NCBI GenBank assembly: GCA_963701325.1
Contig: OY969604.1
Location: 3,596,001-3,660,000 of the forward strand
From: Bog-756 sp963701325
Lineage (GTDB): Bacteria; Actinomycetota; Acidimicrobiia; Acidimicrobiales; RAAP-2
DNA length: 64,000 nucleotides
Direction: 5' to 3'
Under the pieces are notes generated by a model, which did not search any database, was not told the origin of the DNA, and saw nothing but the letters and a program-made list of their open reading frames with translations. Position numbers and translations under genes: made by a program. Shown in pieces: positions 1 through 8,604 of this stretch (within the stretch, counting starts at the first letter, position 1; each line of letters opens with the position of its first letter).

Positions 1-1423
1 TTCCTCACCAATGCCCAGGCCGCCACGGTGCTCGCCGGCATCGCCGACGGGTCGGTGGACGTGGTCATCGGCACCCACCGCCTTCTCGGCCAAGACGTCT
101 CCTTCCGCAAGCTCGGCCTGCTGGTGGTCGACGAGGAGCAGCGATTCGGGGTCAGCCACAAGGAGTCCATCAAGGCTCTTGCCGATGGGGTCGACGTGCT
201 CACCCTGACCGCCAGCCCGATTCCACGGACACTCGAGATGGCCCTCACTGGCATCCGCGACCTCTCCATGGTCAACACCCCGCCGGCTGCGCGGCGCCCG
301 ATCCTCACCCACGTCGGGGAGTTCGACGAGGCGGCCGCCTCGGAGGCCATCCGTCGCGAGATGCTGCGCGAGGGTCAGGTGTTCTACGTGCACAACCGGG
401 TCCAGGACATCGAGGCGGTTGCCAGGCGGGTCCGCACGATGGCCCCCGAGGCCCGGGTGGCCGTGGCCCACGGACAGATGGACGAGGGAACGCTGGAACG
501 AGTGGTCCTCGACTTCTGGGAGGGCGCCTACGACGTGCTGGTGTGCACGACCATCATCGAGTCGGGTATCGACATGCCAACGGTCAACACCTTGGTGGTC
601 GACCGGGCCGAACTGCTCGGCCTCGGTCAGCTGCACCAGCTGCGCGGCCGAGTCGGCCGGGCCGGGCAGCGGGCGTACGCCTACCTGTTCCACCCGGCCG
701 ACCGGGTCCTCTCCGAGCAGGCCTACGAGCGCCTGCGCACGATCGGGGACCACACCGAACTCGGCTCCGGTTTCAAGATCGCGCTGCGGGACCTCCAGAT
801 CCGTGGTGCGGGCAACCTGCTCGGGCGCGACCAGTCGGGCCACATCGCGGCGGTCGGGTACGACCTCTACGTCCAGATGGTCTCCGAAGCGGTCTCCGAG
901 CTCAAGGGAGAGCCCCGGCCACGTCCGGCCGATCTCTCACTGGACCTGCCCGACCGCGGCTCACCTGCCACCCACCTACGTCGAAGCCGAGGACGTCCGG
1001 CTCGAGGCCTACCGCCGTCTGGCAGCGGTCCGGACCGTCGACGGCGTCATGGACGTGCGGCGCGAGTGGGAAGACCGGTTCGGTCCCGTGCCCGCGCCGG
1101 CCACCGCCCTGCTCGACGTGGCGTTGCTCCGGGTCGAATGCCTCCGCCTGGGCGTGACCGACCTGTCGGTCTCCGCGCCCCGCTTCGGCGGGGCCGAGGG
1201 CAGCCCGGTGCGCGGTGGTCGGACCGGAGGCCGGGCAGTCGCGCGGATGACCCCGGTCACGCTGCCGGCCTCGGCCGAGGTCCGTCTCCGGCGGCTCGCG
1301 CCGGGTGCCACCTACCAGGAAGACGTGCACCGGCTCTCGGTCCCCCTGACTCCCGCCGAGGGGACCGGCACCTACGCCCCGGCCCTGGTCGCGTTCCTCC
1401 GCGAGCTCGTTCCCGCCGACTGA
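1..1423 (+). CDS. mfd: Transcription-repair coupling factor Mfd, C-terminal part, frameshifted
   Basis: Mfd is a DNA translocase that removes stalled RNA polymerase and recruits UvrA. The window begins inside the gene. Reading from base 1, the helicase motifs are in order: Walker B as DEEQRFGV, TASPIPRT, TTIIESGIDMP and motif VI QLHQLRGRVGR. The RecG/Mfd hook DLQIRGAGNLLG follows. Near 955 the frame breaks: after SLDLPD the expected continuation AHLPPTYVEAEDVRLEAYRRL lies one frame over and runs to the stop at 1421-1423 as the normal C-terminal domain. Removing one C from the CC at 954-955 restores the whole protein. The uncorrected frame runs to 1458 with an Arg/Pro-rich nonsense tail. Either a sequencing error or a recent inactivation; identity is certain. 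Confidence 0.93.
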
Positions 1424-1468
1424 CGACGCGGAGTCGTCCCCCGTTCGCCACCCGGTAGCATCGCCGCC

Positions 1469-2623
1469 GTGAAGCGCACCCTCAGCGGCCTCGCCGCGAC
1501 GCTTGTCGTGCTCGCCACCGGGTCGGTTGTGTCCGCGTGCACGGTCACCCCCACCGCGGCAACCGCCAACGGCGAGTCCATCGCGGTGTCCACGCTCAAC
1601 ACCCGGCTCAGCGCCCTGAACGGCACGGCCGCCGGTCAGTGCCTGCTCCAGCTCGAATACCCACAACTGGCGGGGACCTCGGCCGAGGGTGAGGGCGGAC
1701 CCGGCACCTGGCAGACCACCTTTGCCAGCACGATCCTCTCCAACCAGGTCTCGAACGTGTTGGCCATCCAGTACGGGGCGAGCAAGGGCATCACGGTCGA
1801 CGCGGCAGACCTGGCCTCGGCCCAGTCCGAGTACGTGTCGACGCTCGACGGTGCGATCTCGAGCGACCTCCAGCAGTCGAGCTCGACCGGGTCCGCCTCG
1901 GCCTGCCAGGGGCCGGACGGCGCCGGTCTGACCGGCCAGGCGCTCCTCTCGGGGTTGCCGGCCAGTGTCCGCGCTGATGACGTCCGCAGCCAGGCCGTGG
2001 ACAACAAGCTCCTGGCGCGTGGGGCCGACCTCTCGAACTCGGCGGTGCTCGCCTACTACCTGGCCAACCGGCCCCAGTTCGCGGTCGAGTGCGTGAGCCA
2101 GATCATCACCGACACCCAGACCCAGGCCCAACAGATCGTGAGCCAGCTCAATGCGGGGGCGGACTTCGCCACGCTCGCGCGCAGCGACTCGATCGACACC
2201 CAGACCGCGCCCAACGGAGGCCAGCTCGGCTGCAGTTTCACCGCGGCCCAGGTCGAACAGGACCTCCAGGTGACGTCGGTCACCGTCGGGAGTCCTCTCA
2301 CCCCCGTCCAGACCAGCGGGGGCCAGTGGGCCGTCTACGAGGTCACCAGCCAGACCGTCGAGCCGGTGACCTCCGTCGCCTCGGTCATCCGCTCCGAGCT
2401 GCTCCACAGCACCGCCAATGTGCAGCGGGTCGACACCGAGCTGGTCGCCTTCGTGCACCGGTCCGAGATCTCGGTCAACCCGCAGTACGGGACTTGGCAG
2501 GGCCTGACGGTGGTCGTCCCGCCGACCCCTGCACCGCGCTATCTCCTGCCGGGCGCGCCGGCGTCGCTGGCGAGCGGTGCAGGGACGGCCGCCTCCGGCG
2601 GTAGCGGCTCCGCCGGGGGCTGA
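1469..2623 (+). CDS. SurA/PrsA-like peptidyl-prolyl isomerase lipoprotein
   Basis: Protein of 384 residues, GTG start. The N-terminus is a lipoprotein signal: basic KR, a hydrophobic stretch, then lipobox VSAC with Cys24. A SurA-N-like helical region follows. A PPIC/parvulin-type domain lies at roughly residues 205-300 (start VECVSQIITDTQTQAQQIV, core FATLARSDSIDTQTAPNGGQLG). It probably helps fold exported proteins at the outer face of the membrane. The tail is rich in Ala, Gly and Ser. It sits between mfd and mazG, a placement common in actinobacteria. The foldase role is from the family; catalytic activity is not established from sequence. Confidence 0.8.
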   Translation: MKRTLSGLAATLVVLATGSVVSACTVTPTAATANGESIAVSTLNTRLSALNGTAAGQCLLQLEYPQLAGTSAEGEGGPGTWQTTFASTILSNQVSNVLAIQYGASKGITVDAADLASAQSEYVSTLDGAISSDLQQSSSTGSASACQGPDGAGLTGQALLSGLPASVRADDVRSQAVDNKLLARGADLSNSAVLAYYLANRPQFAVECVSQIITDTQTQAQQIVSQLNAGADFATLARSDSIDTQTAPNGGQLGCSFTAAQVEQDLQVTSVTVGSPLTPVQTSGGQWAVYEVTSQTVEPVTSVASVIRSELLHSTANVQRVDTELVAFVHRSEISVNPQYGTWQGLTVVVPPTPAPRYLLPGAPASLASGAGTAASGGSGSAGG

Positions 2624-2631
2624 GCGCGATC

Positions 2632-4107
2632 GTGCCGGGCGCCGAGCGGCGTTCGACCGGCCCGCGGATCGACGTCGTCGGGCTCGGCCCTGCTGGTCCC
2701 GAGCTCATCACCGTGGGTGACCTCGCCCTGCTCGAGTCGGCACCGACGGTCTTCCTCCGCACCACCCGGCACCCGGCGGCTGCTGCCTTCCCGGGTGCCC
2801 GGTCGTTCGACCACCACTACGAGCGGGCCGAGACCTTCGACGAGGTCTACCGGTCGATCGCCGACGACCTGGTGACCGCTGCCGTCGACGGAGGATCGGT
2901 CGTGTATGCCGTACCCGGGTCGCCGATGGTCGCCGAGCGGACCGTGGCCCTGCTGGCCGCGCACGCGCGCGTGGCGTCCGGGGAGGTCTCCGTCGTCGTC
3001 CACCCGGCGATCTCGTTCCTCGAGCTGGCATTCGCCCGGCTCGGGATCGACCCGGTTGCCGCGGGCGTCCGGGTGGTCGATGCCGAGACGTTCGCCGCCG
3101 ACTCCGCCGGCGAACGGGGACCGCTGCTCGTGGTCCAGTGCTGGAGCCGCTCCGTGCTCTCCGGGGTCAAGCTCTCGGTCGAGTCGCCGCCCGTGGAGCC
3201 GGTGACGGTCCTCCGTCACCTCGGCCTGCCCGACGAGCGGGTGTGGGACGTTCCGTGGGAGGAGATCGACCGCAGCCTCGAGCCCGATCACCTGACCTCG
3301 CTCTGGATCCCGGTCCTGGCCGCTCCCGTCGCGGCTGAGCTGGTCGCCCTCGACGTGCTCGTGCACACCCTGCGCGAGCGCTGTCCGTGGGACCGCCGTC
3401 AGACCCACGCATCCCTCGGCCGCCACCTCCTCGAGGAATCCTACGAGGTCCTCGAGGCCATCGACGCTCTCGCCGCGGTGGACGACGCAGCTGACCCGCC
3501 GACCCGCGGCCCGCTGGATGTCGCGCCGTCGGCGCAGGAGCGCAAGGCGGTCGCCGACCTGGAGGAGGAGCTCGGCGACTTGCTCTTCCAGGTCCTCTTC
3601 CACGCCGCCCTGGCCGCCGAGGCCGGGAGGTTCACCCTCGCCGACGTGGCCCGGGGAGTGCACGACAAGCTGGTTTCGCGGCATCCACACGTGTTCGGTG
3701 ACGTCGTCGCCGACACTGCCGACGAAGTGGCAACCAACTGGGAGATCATCAAGAAGGCGGAAAAGGGCCGAGCCAGTGTGACCGAGGGCATCCCGGCCGC
3801 CCTCCCGTCGCTGGCTCTGGCCGCCAAGCTGCAGCGCAAGGCGGTGGCCATCGGGATGGTGCTCCCGGGCACGGCGGCCGAGGCGGCCCGGCTGGCGGAG
3901 GGGGTGGTCGCACTGGCCGGTGCCGACCGGTCCGGTGGGCAGACACCGGTCGCGGACGGCGAGGGCGGCGCCCGGGCCCGGGCCGATGCGGTCGGGGACC
4001 TGCTCTTCTCGTTGGTCGGACTCTCGCGGGCGCTCGGGGTCGATCCAGAGACGGCGCTCCTGTCGCGAGCAGCCGCATTCCGCGCAGAGGTCGAGCAGCA
4101 GGGCTGA
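2632..4107 (+). CDS. mazG: Nucleoside triphosphate pyrophosphohydrolase MazG with N-terminal tetrapyrrole-methylase-like domain
   Basis: Protein of 491 residues starting with GTG 8 bp after the preceding stop. Residues about 12-230 resemble the SAM-dependent tetrapyrrole methylase fold (DVVGLGPAGPELIT, then VVYAVPGSPMVAERTV), as in Bacillus YabN. From about residue 241 comes the MazG domain: CPWDRRQTHASL, the metal-binding LLEESYEVLEAID and EEELGDLLFQV, then HPHVFGDV and NWEIIKKAEK. MazG hydrolyses (d)NTPs to monophosphates and pyrophosphate, cleaning the nucleotide pool. A second, weaker MazG-like segment follows the motif ALAAKLQRKAV. The fusion is a known architecture. Function of the methylase-like half is unknown. 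Confidence 0.9.
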   Translation: MPGAERRSTGPRIDVVGLGPAGPELITVGDLALLESAPTVFLRTTRHPAAAAFPGARSFDHHYERAETFDEVYRSIADDLVTAAVDGGSVVYAVPGSPMVAERTVALLAAHARVASGEVSVVVHPAISFLELAFARLGIDPVAAGVRVVDAETFAADSAGERGPLLVVQCWSRSVLSGVKLSVESPPVEPVTVLRHLGLPDERVWDVPWEEIDRSLEPDHLTSLWIPVLAAPVAAELVALDVLVHTLRERCPWDRRQTHASLGRHLLEESYEVLEAIDALAAVDDAADPPTRGPLDVAPSAQERKAVADLEEELGDLLFQVLFHAALAAEAGRFTLADVARGVHDKLVSRHPHVFGDVVADTADEVATNWEIIKKAEKGRASVTEGIPAALPSLALAAKLQRKAVAIGMVLPGTAAEAARLAEGVVALAGADRSGGQTPVADGEGGARARADAVGDLLFSLVGLSRALGVDPETALLSRAAAFRAEVEQQG

Positions 4108-4228
4108 GGGGACCTCCTGGGACCCCGCCGGGCCGCGTGCAGACGTCCGGATCTCGGGAGAAATACCCAGGTCCGGATGGTCGCGGATGGTAGCTTTCCC
4201 ACACAGCGAACAGGAGCGACGACGCAGA

Positions 4229-5518
4229 GTGAGCTTGATCGAGCAGGTCATCGGCCGGGAGGTCCTCGACTCCCGCGGGAATCCGACGATCGAGGTCGAG
4301 GTCCTCCTCGACTCGGGAGCCTCTGGCCGCGCCATCGTTCCGTCCGGCGCGTCGACCGGGTCCTTCGAGGCGGTCGAGCTGCGGGACGGCGGCGACCGCT
4401 ACCGGGGCAAGGGGGTCCTGCAGGCGGTCGAGCACGTCGACGGCGAGATCGCTGATTTCCTCGAGGGATTCGACGCGCTCGACCAGCGGGCGGTCGATCT
4501 CGCCATGATCGACGCCGACGGGACGCCCAACAAGGCGAGGCTCGGAGCCAACGCCATCCTCGGGGTGTCGCTGGCCACCGCCCGGGCAGCGGCGGACGAG
4601 CTCGGGCTGTCCCTCTTCCGCTATGTCGGGGGCATCGACGCCCATGTGTTGCCGGTGCCGATGATGAACGTGGTCAACGGGGGCGTCCACGCCGACAACT
4701 CGATCGATCTGCAGGAGTTCATGATCATGCCGGTCGGGGCGGCTTCGTTTGCCGAGGCGCTCCGCTGGGGTGTCGAGACGTACCACGCGCTGTCCGGCGT
4801 GCTCCACGAGCGCGGCCTCTCGACCGCGGTCGGTGACGAAGGGGGCTTCGCTCCGGACCTCGACTCCAACGAGGAGGCGGTGCGGATCCTGGTCGAGGCC
4901 ATCGAGGCTGCCGGCCGGGTGCCGGGTGAGGAAATCGCGATCGCCATGGACCCGGCGGCCAGTGAGCTCTATCGCGACGGCAGCTACGAGCTGGCCGGCG
5001 AAGGGAGGAGCCTCTCGTCGGCAGAGATGGTCGACTACTGGGTCGACCTGGTCGACCGCTACCCGATCGTCTCGCTCGAGGACGGGATGGCCGAGGACGA
5101 TTGGGACGGGTGGGCTGCGCTGACCGCAGCGGTGGGCTCCCGGGTCCAGCTGGTCGGAGACGACCTCTTCGTCACCAACGAGGAGCGCCTGCGCCGCGGG
5201 ATCGATGCCGCCACCGCCAACGCCGTGCTGATCAAGGTCAACCAGATCGGCACCCTGACCGAGACCCTCGGGACCATGGCGTTGGCCACCCGGTCCTCCT
5301 ACGCGTGTGTGATGTCGCACCGGTCCGGCGAGACGGAGGACACCACCATCGCCGACCTGGCCGTGGCGACCAACTGTGGCCAGATCAAGACCGGCGCTCC
5401 CGCCCGCTCCGACCGGGTCGCCAAGTACAACCAGCTCCTGCGCATCGAGGACGAGCTCGGCGAGTCCGCTGCCTTCAGGGGTGGAACCGCCCTCGCCTCG
5501 TGGAGCGGTCGCCGGTGA
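4229..5518 (+). CDS. eno: Enolase (phosphopyruvate hydratase)
   Basis: Glycolytic enzyme that interconverts 2-phosphoglycerate and phosphoenolpyruvate; 429 residues, the usual size. The GTG at 4229 gives the canonical N-terminus SLIEQVIGREVLDSRGNPT and has AGGAG at 4212-4216 upstream. The open frame extends further upstream but that part is not enolase. Visible motifs: mobile loop PSGASTGSFEAVELRDGG, metal ligands in VSLEDGMAEDDWDGW and LVGDDLFVTN, catalytic Lys in LIKVNQIGTLTE, and the signature SHRSGETEDTTIADLAV. The 121 bp upstream of the start probably hold its promoter. The stop overlaps the start of the ftsB/divIC-like gene (GTGA). Confidence 0.97.
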   Translation: MSLIEQVIGREVLDSRGNPTIEVEVLLDSGASGRAIVPSGASTGSFEAVELRDGGDRYRGKGVLQAVEHVDGEIADFLEGFDALDQRAVDLAMIDADGTPNKARLGANAILGVSLATARAAADELGLSLFRYVGGIDAHVLPVPMMNVVNGGVHADNSIDLQEFMIMPVGAASFAEALRWGVETYHALSGVLHERGLSTAVGDEGGFAPDLDSNEEAVRILVEAIEAAGRVPGEEIAIAMDPAASELYRDGSYELAGEGRSLSSAEMVDYWVDLVDRYPIVSLEDGMAEDDWDGWAALTAAVGSRVQLVGDDLFVTNEERLRRGIDAATANAVLIKVNQIGTLTETLGTMALATRSSYACVMSHRSGETEDTTIADLAVATNCGQIKTGAPARSDRVAKYNQLLRIEDELGESAAFRGGTALASWSGRR

Positions 5519-6282
5519 CGGGCCGCCTCCACGCCCGCACCAAGCCGGCGGGTCGGCGGGCCGCGGCACCGCGGCGTCCGGCGGGGACCCGCTCCGCCGC
5601 TCGGGCGGGCGGGACCAAAGCGGCGAAGAGAGGTCCGGCCAGATCGGAGAAGAGGCGTCCGGACACGGTTGCGAAGAAGCGCGCCAAAGTGGTGAAGAAG
5701 GGGCCGCCGAACTGGACGAGGAGGGGTCCCGCGATCGGCGCCAAAGGGCGTTCGTCTGCCGACCGCAGGAAGATCGGTGCAGGAGGCCGACGCAACCGGA
5801 TGCCGGTGGTGCTCGCTGCGGTGTTCGCCCTGGTCGTGTTCGCCACCAGCTTCCCGTTCACCGACCTGCTCCACCAGCATCAGCAGCTCTCGGCCGAGGC
5901 GGCCCAGCTGTCCGAGCTCCGCCACCAGAACCAACTGCTGTCAGAACAGCAGAACCAGCTCAACTCCAGCGCCGAGATCGAGCGGCTGGCCCGTCAGAAC
6001 TACCAGCTGGTCCCGCCCGGCCAGACCCTCTACGACATCCTGCCGCCCACCGGCCGAGCATCAGCGGCGCTGGCCGGTGAGCCGTCGGTCGGCGACCCGG
6101 CCGACCAGCCCCTCGTTGCACCGGCTGACGCCCCCAACATGACCCCGGATCCCGGACTGCCCCAGACGCCGTCTGCAGGCAGATCGACGACGGGGACCTC
6201 GACCGCAGCGACATCCTCCCCGCCGCGGACGACGTCGAGCTTCTGGGGCCGGGTCGTCTCCACACTCGAATTCTGGAAGTGA
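5515..6282 (+). CDS. FtsB/DivIC-like septum formation initiator
   Basis: Protein of 255 residues whose GTG overlaps the eno stop. It has three parts: a very basic, Ala/Lys/Arg-rich cytoplasmic N-terminus (about 95 residues), one transmembrane helix (VVLAAVFALVVFATSFPF), and a coiled coil (HQHQQLSAEAAQLSELRHQN and onward) ending in ERLARQNYQLVPPGQTLYDI. The last motif is typical of DivIC/FtsB proteins, which bridge the divisome with FtsL and FtsQ. A Pro/Thr/Ser-rich tail follows. The long basic N-terminal region is typical of actinobacterial members. Position directly after eno supports the call. It overlaps the DUF501 gene by 4 bp. Confidence 0.88.
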   Translation: MTGRLHARTKPAGRRAAAPRRPAGTRSAARAGGTKAAKRGPARSEKRRPDTVAKKRAKVVKKGPPNWTRRGPAIGAKGRSSADRRKIGAGGRRNRMPVVLAAVFALVVFATSFPFTDLLHQHQQLSAEAAQLSELRHQNQLLSEQQNQLNSSAEIERLARQNYQLVPPGQTLYDILPPTGRASAALAGEPSVGDPADQPLVAPADAPNMTPDPGLPQTPSAGRSTTGTSTAATSSPPRTTSSFWGRVVSTLEFWK

Positions 6283-6776
6283 CCCCCGACCGTGCGGAGG
6301 GCACGGACGACCCTCGCGCACCGGCTCCAGCGCGGAGCGATCCCGAACTGGTCGCCGAGCTGCTCGGTCGCACTCCGGCCGGCGAGTTCGAGGTCGTCGT
6401 GCGGAGCGAGGACGGGACCCCGGCGGTCATCGCAAACGCCCCGTTCCTCTTCGACGGCACCCCGATGCCGACCCGGTTCTGGCTGGTCGACCCCGTCCTC
6501 CGTGAGGCGGTGAGCCGCCTCGAGTCGTCCGGGGGGGTCGGCCTGGCCGAGTCCGTCGTCGCGCCTGACCGCATCGCCGCTGCGCACGAGCGCTATGCGA
6601 TCGACCGCGACGCATTGATCTCGACCGACCACGTGGGTCCCCGACCCTCGGGCGGGGTCGGGGGGACGCGGCAGGGAGTCAAGTGCCTCCACGCCCACCT
6701 CGCCTGGTGGCTCACCGGAGCCGACGACCCGGTAGGGGAGTGGACCGCTCTGCAGATCGGCCTCCATCCCTCCTGA
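6279..6776 (+). CDS. DUF501 family protein
   Basis: Protein of 165 residues, GTG start overlapping the previous stop by 4 bp, so probably co-translated. Recognised as DUF501 from PAVIANAPFLFDGTPMPTRFWL, the middle HERYAIDRD and the end GVKCLHAHLAWWLTGADDPVG. The Cys/His cluster KCLHAHLAWW is conserved in the family and could be a metal or active site. The biochemical function is unknown. It is almost always found between ftsB/divIC and ppx in actinobacteria, as here. Confidence 0.9.
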   Translation: MTPDRAEGTDDPRAPAPARSDPELVAELLGRTPAGEFEVVVRSEDGTPAVIANAPFLFDGTPMPTRFWLVDPVLREAVSRLESSGGVGLAESVVAPDRIAAAHERYAIDRDALISTDHVGPRPSGGVGGTRQGVKCLHAHLAWWLTGADDPVGEWTALQIGLHPS

Positions 6777-6835
6777 TCGCTCCCGAGCCGGGAGCCCGGT
6801 GGGGGGGAGGCAGCCGGCCGTGCTAGCAAGGGCGG

Positions 6836-7768
6836 ATGGCCAAACAGGGCGCGGTGGCCGCGATCGACTGCGGTACGAACTCGACCCGACTGCTCGTGGT
6901 CGACGCGGAGGGACACCGGCTCGAGCGACTCATGCGCATCACCCGGCTCGGCGAGGGCGTGGACGCGACGGGGCGGTTGTCCCCCGAGGCCATCGAACGG
7001 TGTCTCGCAGTGCTCCGCGAGTACCGGGGGGAGATGGATCGGTTGGGCGTCGGTCGGGGGCGGTTGGTCGCCACGTCTGCCGCACGCGACGCCGCCAACG
7101 GCGACGAGTTCCTGCGTGCGGCCGGGACCGTCTCGGGTCTGGTACCCGAGCTCCTGACGGGCCTGGACGAGGGGCGGCTCTCGTTGGCCGGGGCGGTGGC
7201 AGAGCTCGACCCTGCCGACGGGCCCTTCCTGGTGCTGGACATCGGGGGCGGCTCGACCGAGCTCGTCGCAGCGGACGGCCCCGACGATCCTGCCCTGACC
7301 GCGGTCTCCCTCCAGCTCGGGTGCGTGCGGGTGACCGAGCGCTTCCTGCACCGCGATCCGGCCTCGGCCGCCGAGCTGGATGCCGCGGAAGCCGAGGTGG
7401 GTGCCCAGCTGGAGGCCGCGATCGCCGGCCATCCCCGCCTGCTCGGCGCGCACCGGCTGGTGGGGCTCGCAGGCACGGTCACCACACTGGCGTCGCTGCG
7501 ACTGGGCCTTGCCCACTACGACCCAGAACGGACCCACCACGCGGTCCTGACGATGGACGACGCAGACCACTGGTACCACACCCTGGCCGGCGAGGACCGT
7601 GCTGCGCACCTCGACCGGGCCGGCATGGTCCCCGGACGGGAGGACGTGATCGTCGGGGGGGCGCTCATCCTGGCCTCGGTGATGCGCCGGTTCGGGTTCG
7701 CCGAATGCCTGGTGTCCGAGGCGGACATCCTCGACGGGATGGTGGACCGGCTGCTGGTCACGCAGTGA
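6836..7768 (+). CDS. ppx: Exopolyphosphatase, Ppx/GppA family
   Basis: Protein of 310 residues; ATG preceded by a purine-rich AAGGGCGG. Ppx/GppA enzymes hydrolyse terminal phosphates of polyphosphate or pppGpp. The sugar-kinase/actin fold is visible: phosphate-1 loop AAIDCGTNSTRLLV, the middle ATSAARDAANGDEFL with LLTGLDEGRLSLAGAV, and phosphate-2 loop FLVLDIGGGSTELV. It lacks the C-terminal HD domain of long Ppx proteins, as is usual for the short actinobacterial type. It ends the housekeeping block and converges on the next gene with only 12 bp between stops. Confidence 0.92.
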   Translation: MAKQGAVAAIDCGTNSTRLLVVDAEGHRLERLMRITRLGEGVDATGRLSPEAIERCLAVLREYRGEMDRLGVGRGRLVATSAARDAANGDEFLRAAGTVSGLVPELLTGLDEGRLSLAGAVAELDPADGPFLVLDIGGGSTELVAADGPDDPALTAVSLQLGCVRVTERFLHRDPASAAELDAAEAEVGAQLEAAIAGHPRLLGAHRLVGLAGTVTTLASLRLGLAHYDPERTHHAVLTMDDADHWYHTLAGEDRAAHLDRAGMVPGREDVIVGGALILASVMRRFGFAECLVSEADILDGMVDRLLVTQ

Positions 7769-7780
7769 GACTGGTCGGCG

Positions 7781-8458
7781 CTATCGAACCTGACGGTCAC
7801 CTGCGAGCACATCGGGTGCCGGCGTCGCCAGCACGAGGAACTGCTTTCCCAGGAGTCGCTGTGCCAATGGCATCCGCAGGTAGAGGTCGGTCAGCTTGGG
7901 AGAGGGCGGCAGGACGCCCCTGAACGAAAACGGAAGGTAGCGCGGCACCGTCGACAACAGCGAGAAGCCGGCCGCGTACAGGTGCTCCTCCACAGCCATG
8001 TGGGAGAGGGCCAGGATGTGGTCGGCGCAGTCGAAATACTCGCGCGCGCAATATTTGAAGTTCGGGCCCATCACCGCGATGCGTCCGCCAGAAGCCATCG
8101 TGGTGCGCATTCTGGTCAGGAATGTCGCCACCTCATCCGGTGATGCCAAGTGTTCGAGGAAGTTCGATACGAACACCCCGTCGAACATTCCTTCTGGCAG
8201 GTCGGCAGTGAGTACGTCGGCGATGAGCACCTTCGTGTTCGCTCCCCGCGCGAAGCCGTGATCGACTTGGTCGACCACCCATTTTTCTGCTGCGGGAATC
8301 GCGTTGATGAACTCGCAGCGCCCAGCTGCCGGATCCAGCACCACAGCCGGGCGACCCATCCGCTGGTAGATGTCCCCGGCGATGACGTCCCAGACACGCT
8401 CTCGGCTGGGTTGATCCACGTCGCGGAACCGGAACTCGTAGAGACGCTGATAATCCAT
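7781..8458 (-). CDS. Class I SAM-dependent methyltransferase
   Basis: About 225 residues starting at ATG 8458 (MDYQRLYEFRFRDVD); an upstream in-frame start at 8524 adds 22 poorly typed residues. SAM-binding motif I is VVLDPAAGRCEFI, followed by an acidic strand end VLIADVLTADL and the post-I motif GVFVSNFLEHLASPDEV. The late part AVMGPNFKYCAREYFDCADH is typical of methyltransferases found among glycosyltransferase genes. Substrate unknown; location at the edge of the polysaccharide region suggests modification of a sugar or lipid-linked glycan. Confidence 0.8.
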   Translation of the reverse strand: MDYQRLYEFRFRDVDQPSRERVWDVIAGDIYQRMGRPAVVLDPAAGRCEFINAIPAAEKWVVDQVDHGFARGANTKVLIADVLTADLPEGMFDGVFVSNFLEHLASPDEVATFLTRMRTTMASGGRIAVMGPNFKYCAREYFDCADHILALSHMAVEEHLYAAGFSLLSTVPRYLPFSFRGVLPPSPKLTDLYLRMPLAQRLLGKQFLVLATPAPDVLAGDRQVR

Positions 8459-8604
8459 CCGTGGTATCCGTTCGGGTCTGGGTGTTCTTTCGCAGCAGGG
8501 CTCGACGCGGGCCCATCCTGCCATACGGCACGGTGCTCCCTACGTGCGTCTGAGCGGTCCGCTCGGGTCAGCGATCACGCAGACGACTGGTGTTGCAATC
8601 GTCC

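Noticed and set aside
940..970. Programmed ribosomal frameshift in mfd.
   Set aside because: No slippery heptamer or downstream pseudoknot is evident, and Mfd is not known to use frameshifting; a single-base error explains it better.
902..5569. Very long minus-strand open frames (about 518, 598 and 606 codons) opposite mfd, mazG and eno.
   Set aside because: They are Arg/Gly/Pro-rich shadows of well-supported plus-strand genes in high-GC DNA, with no recognisable domains.
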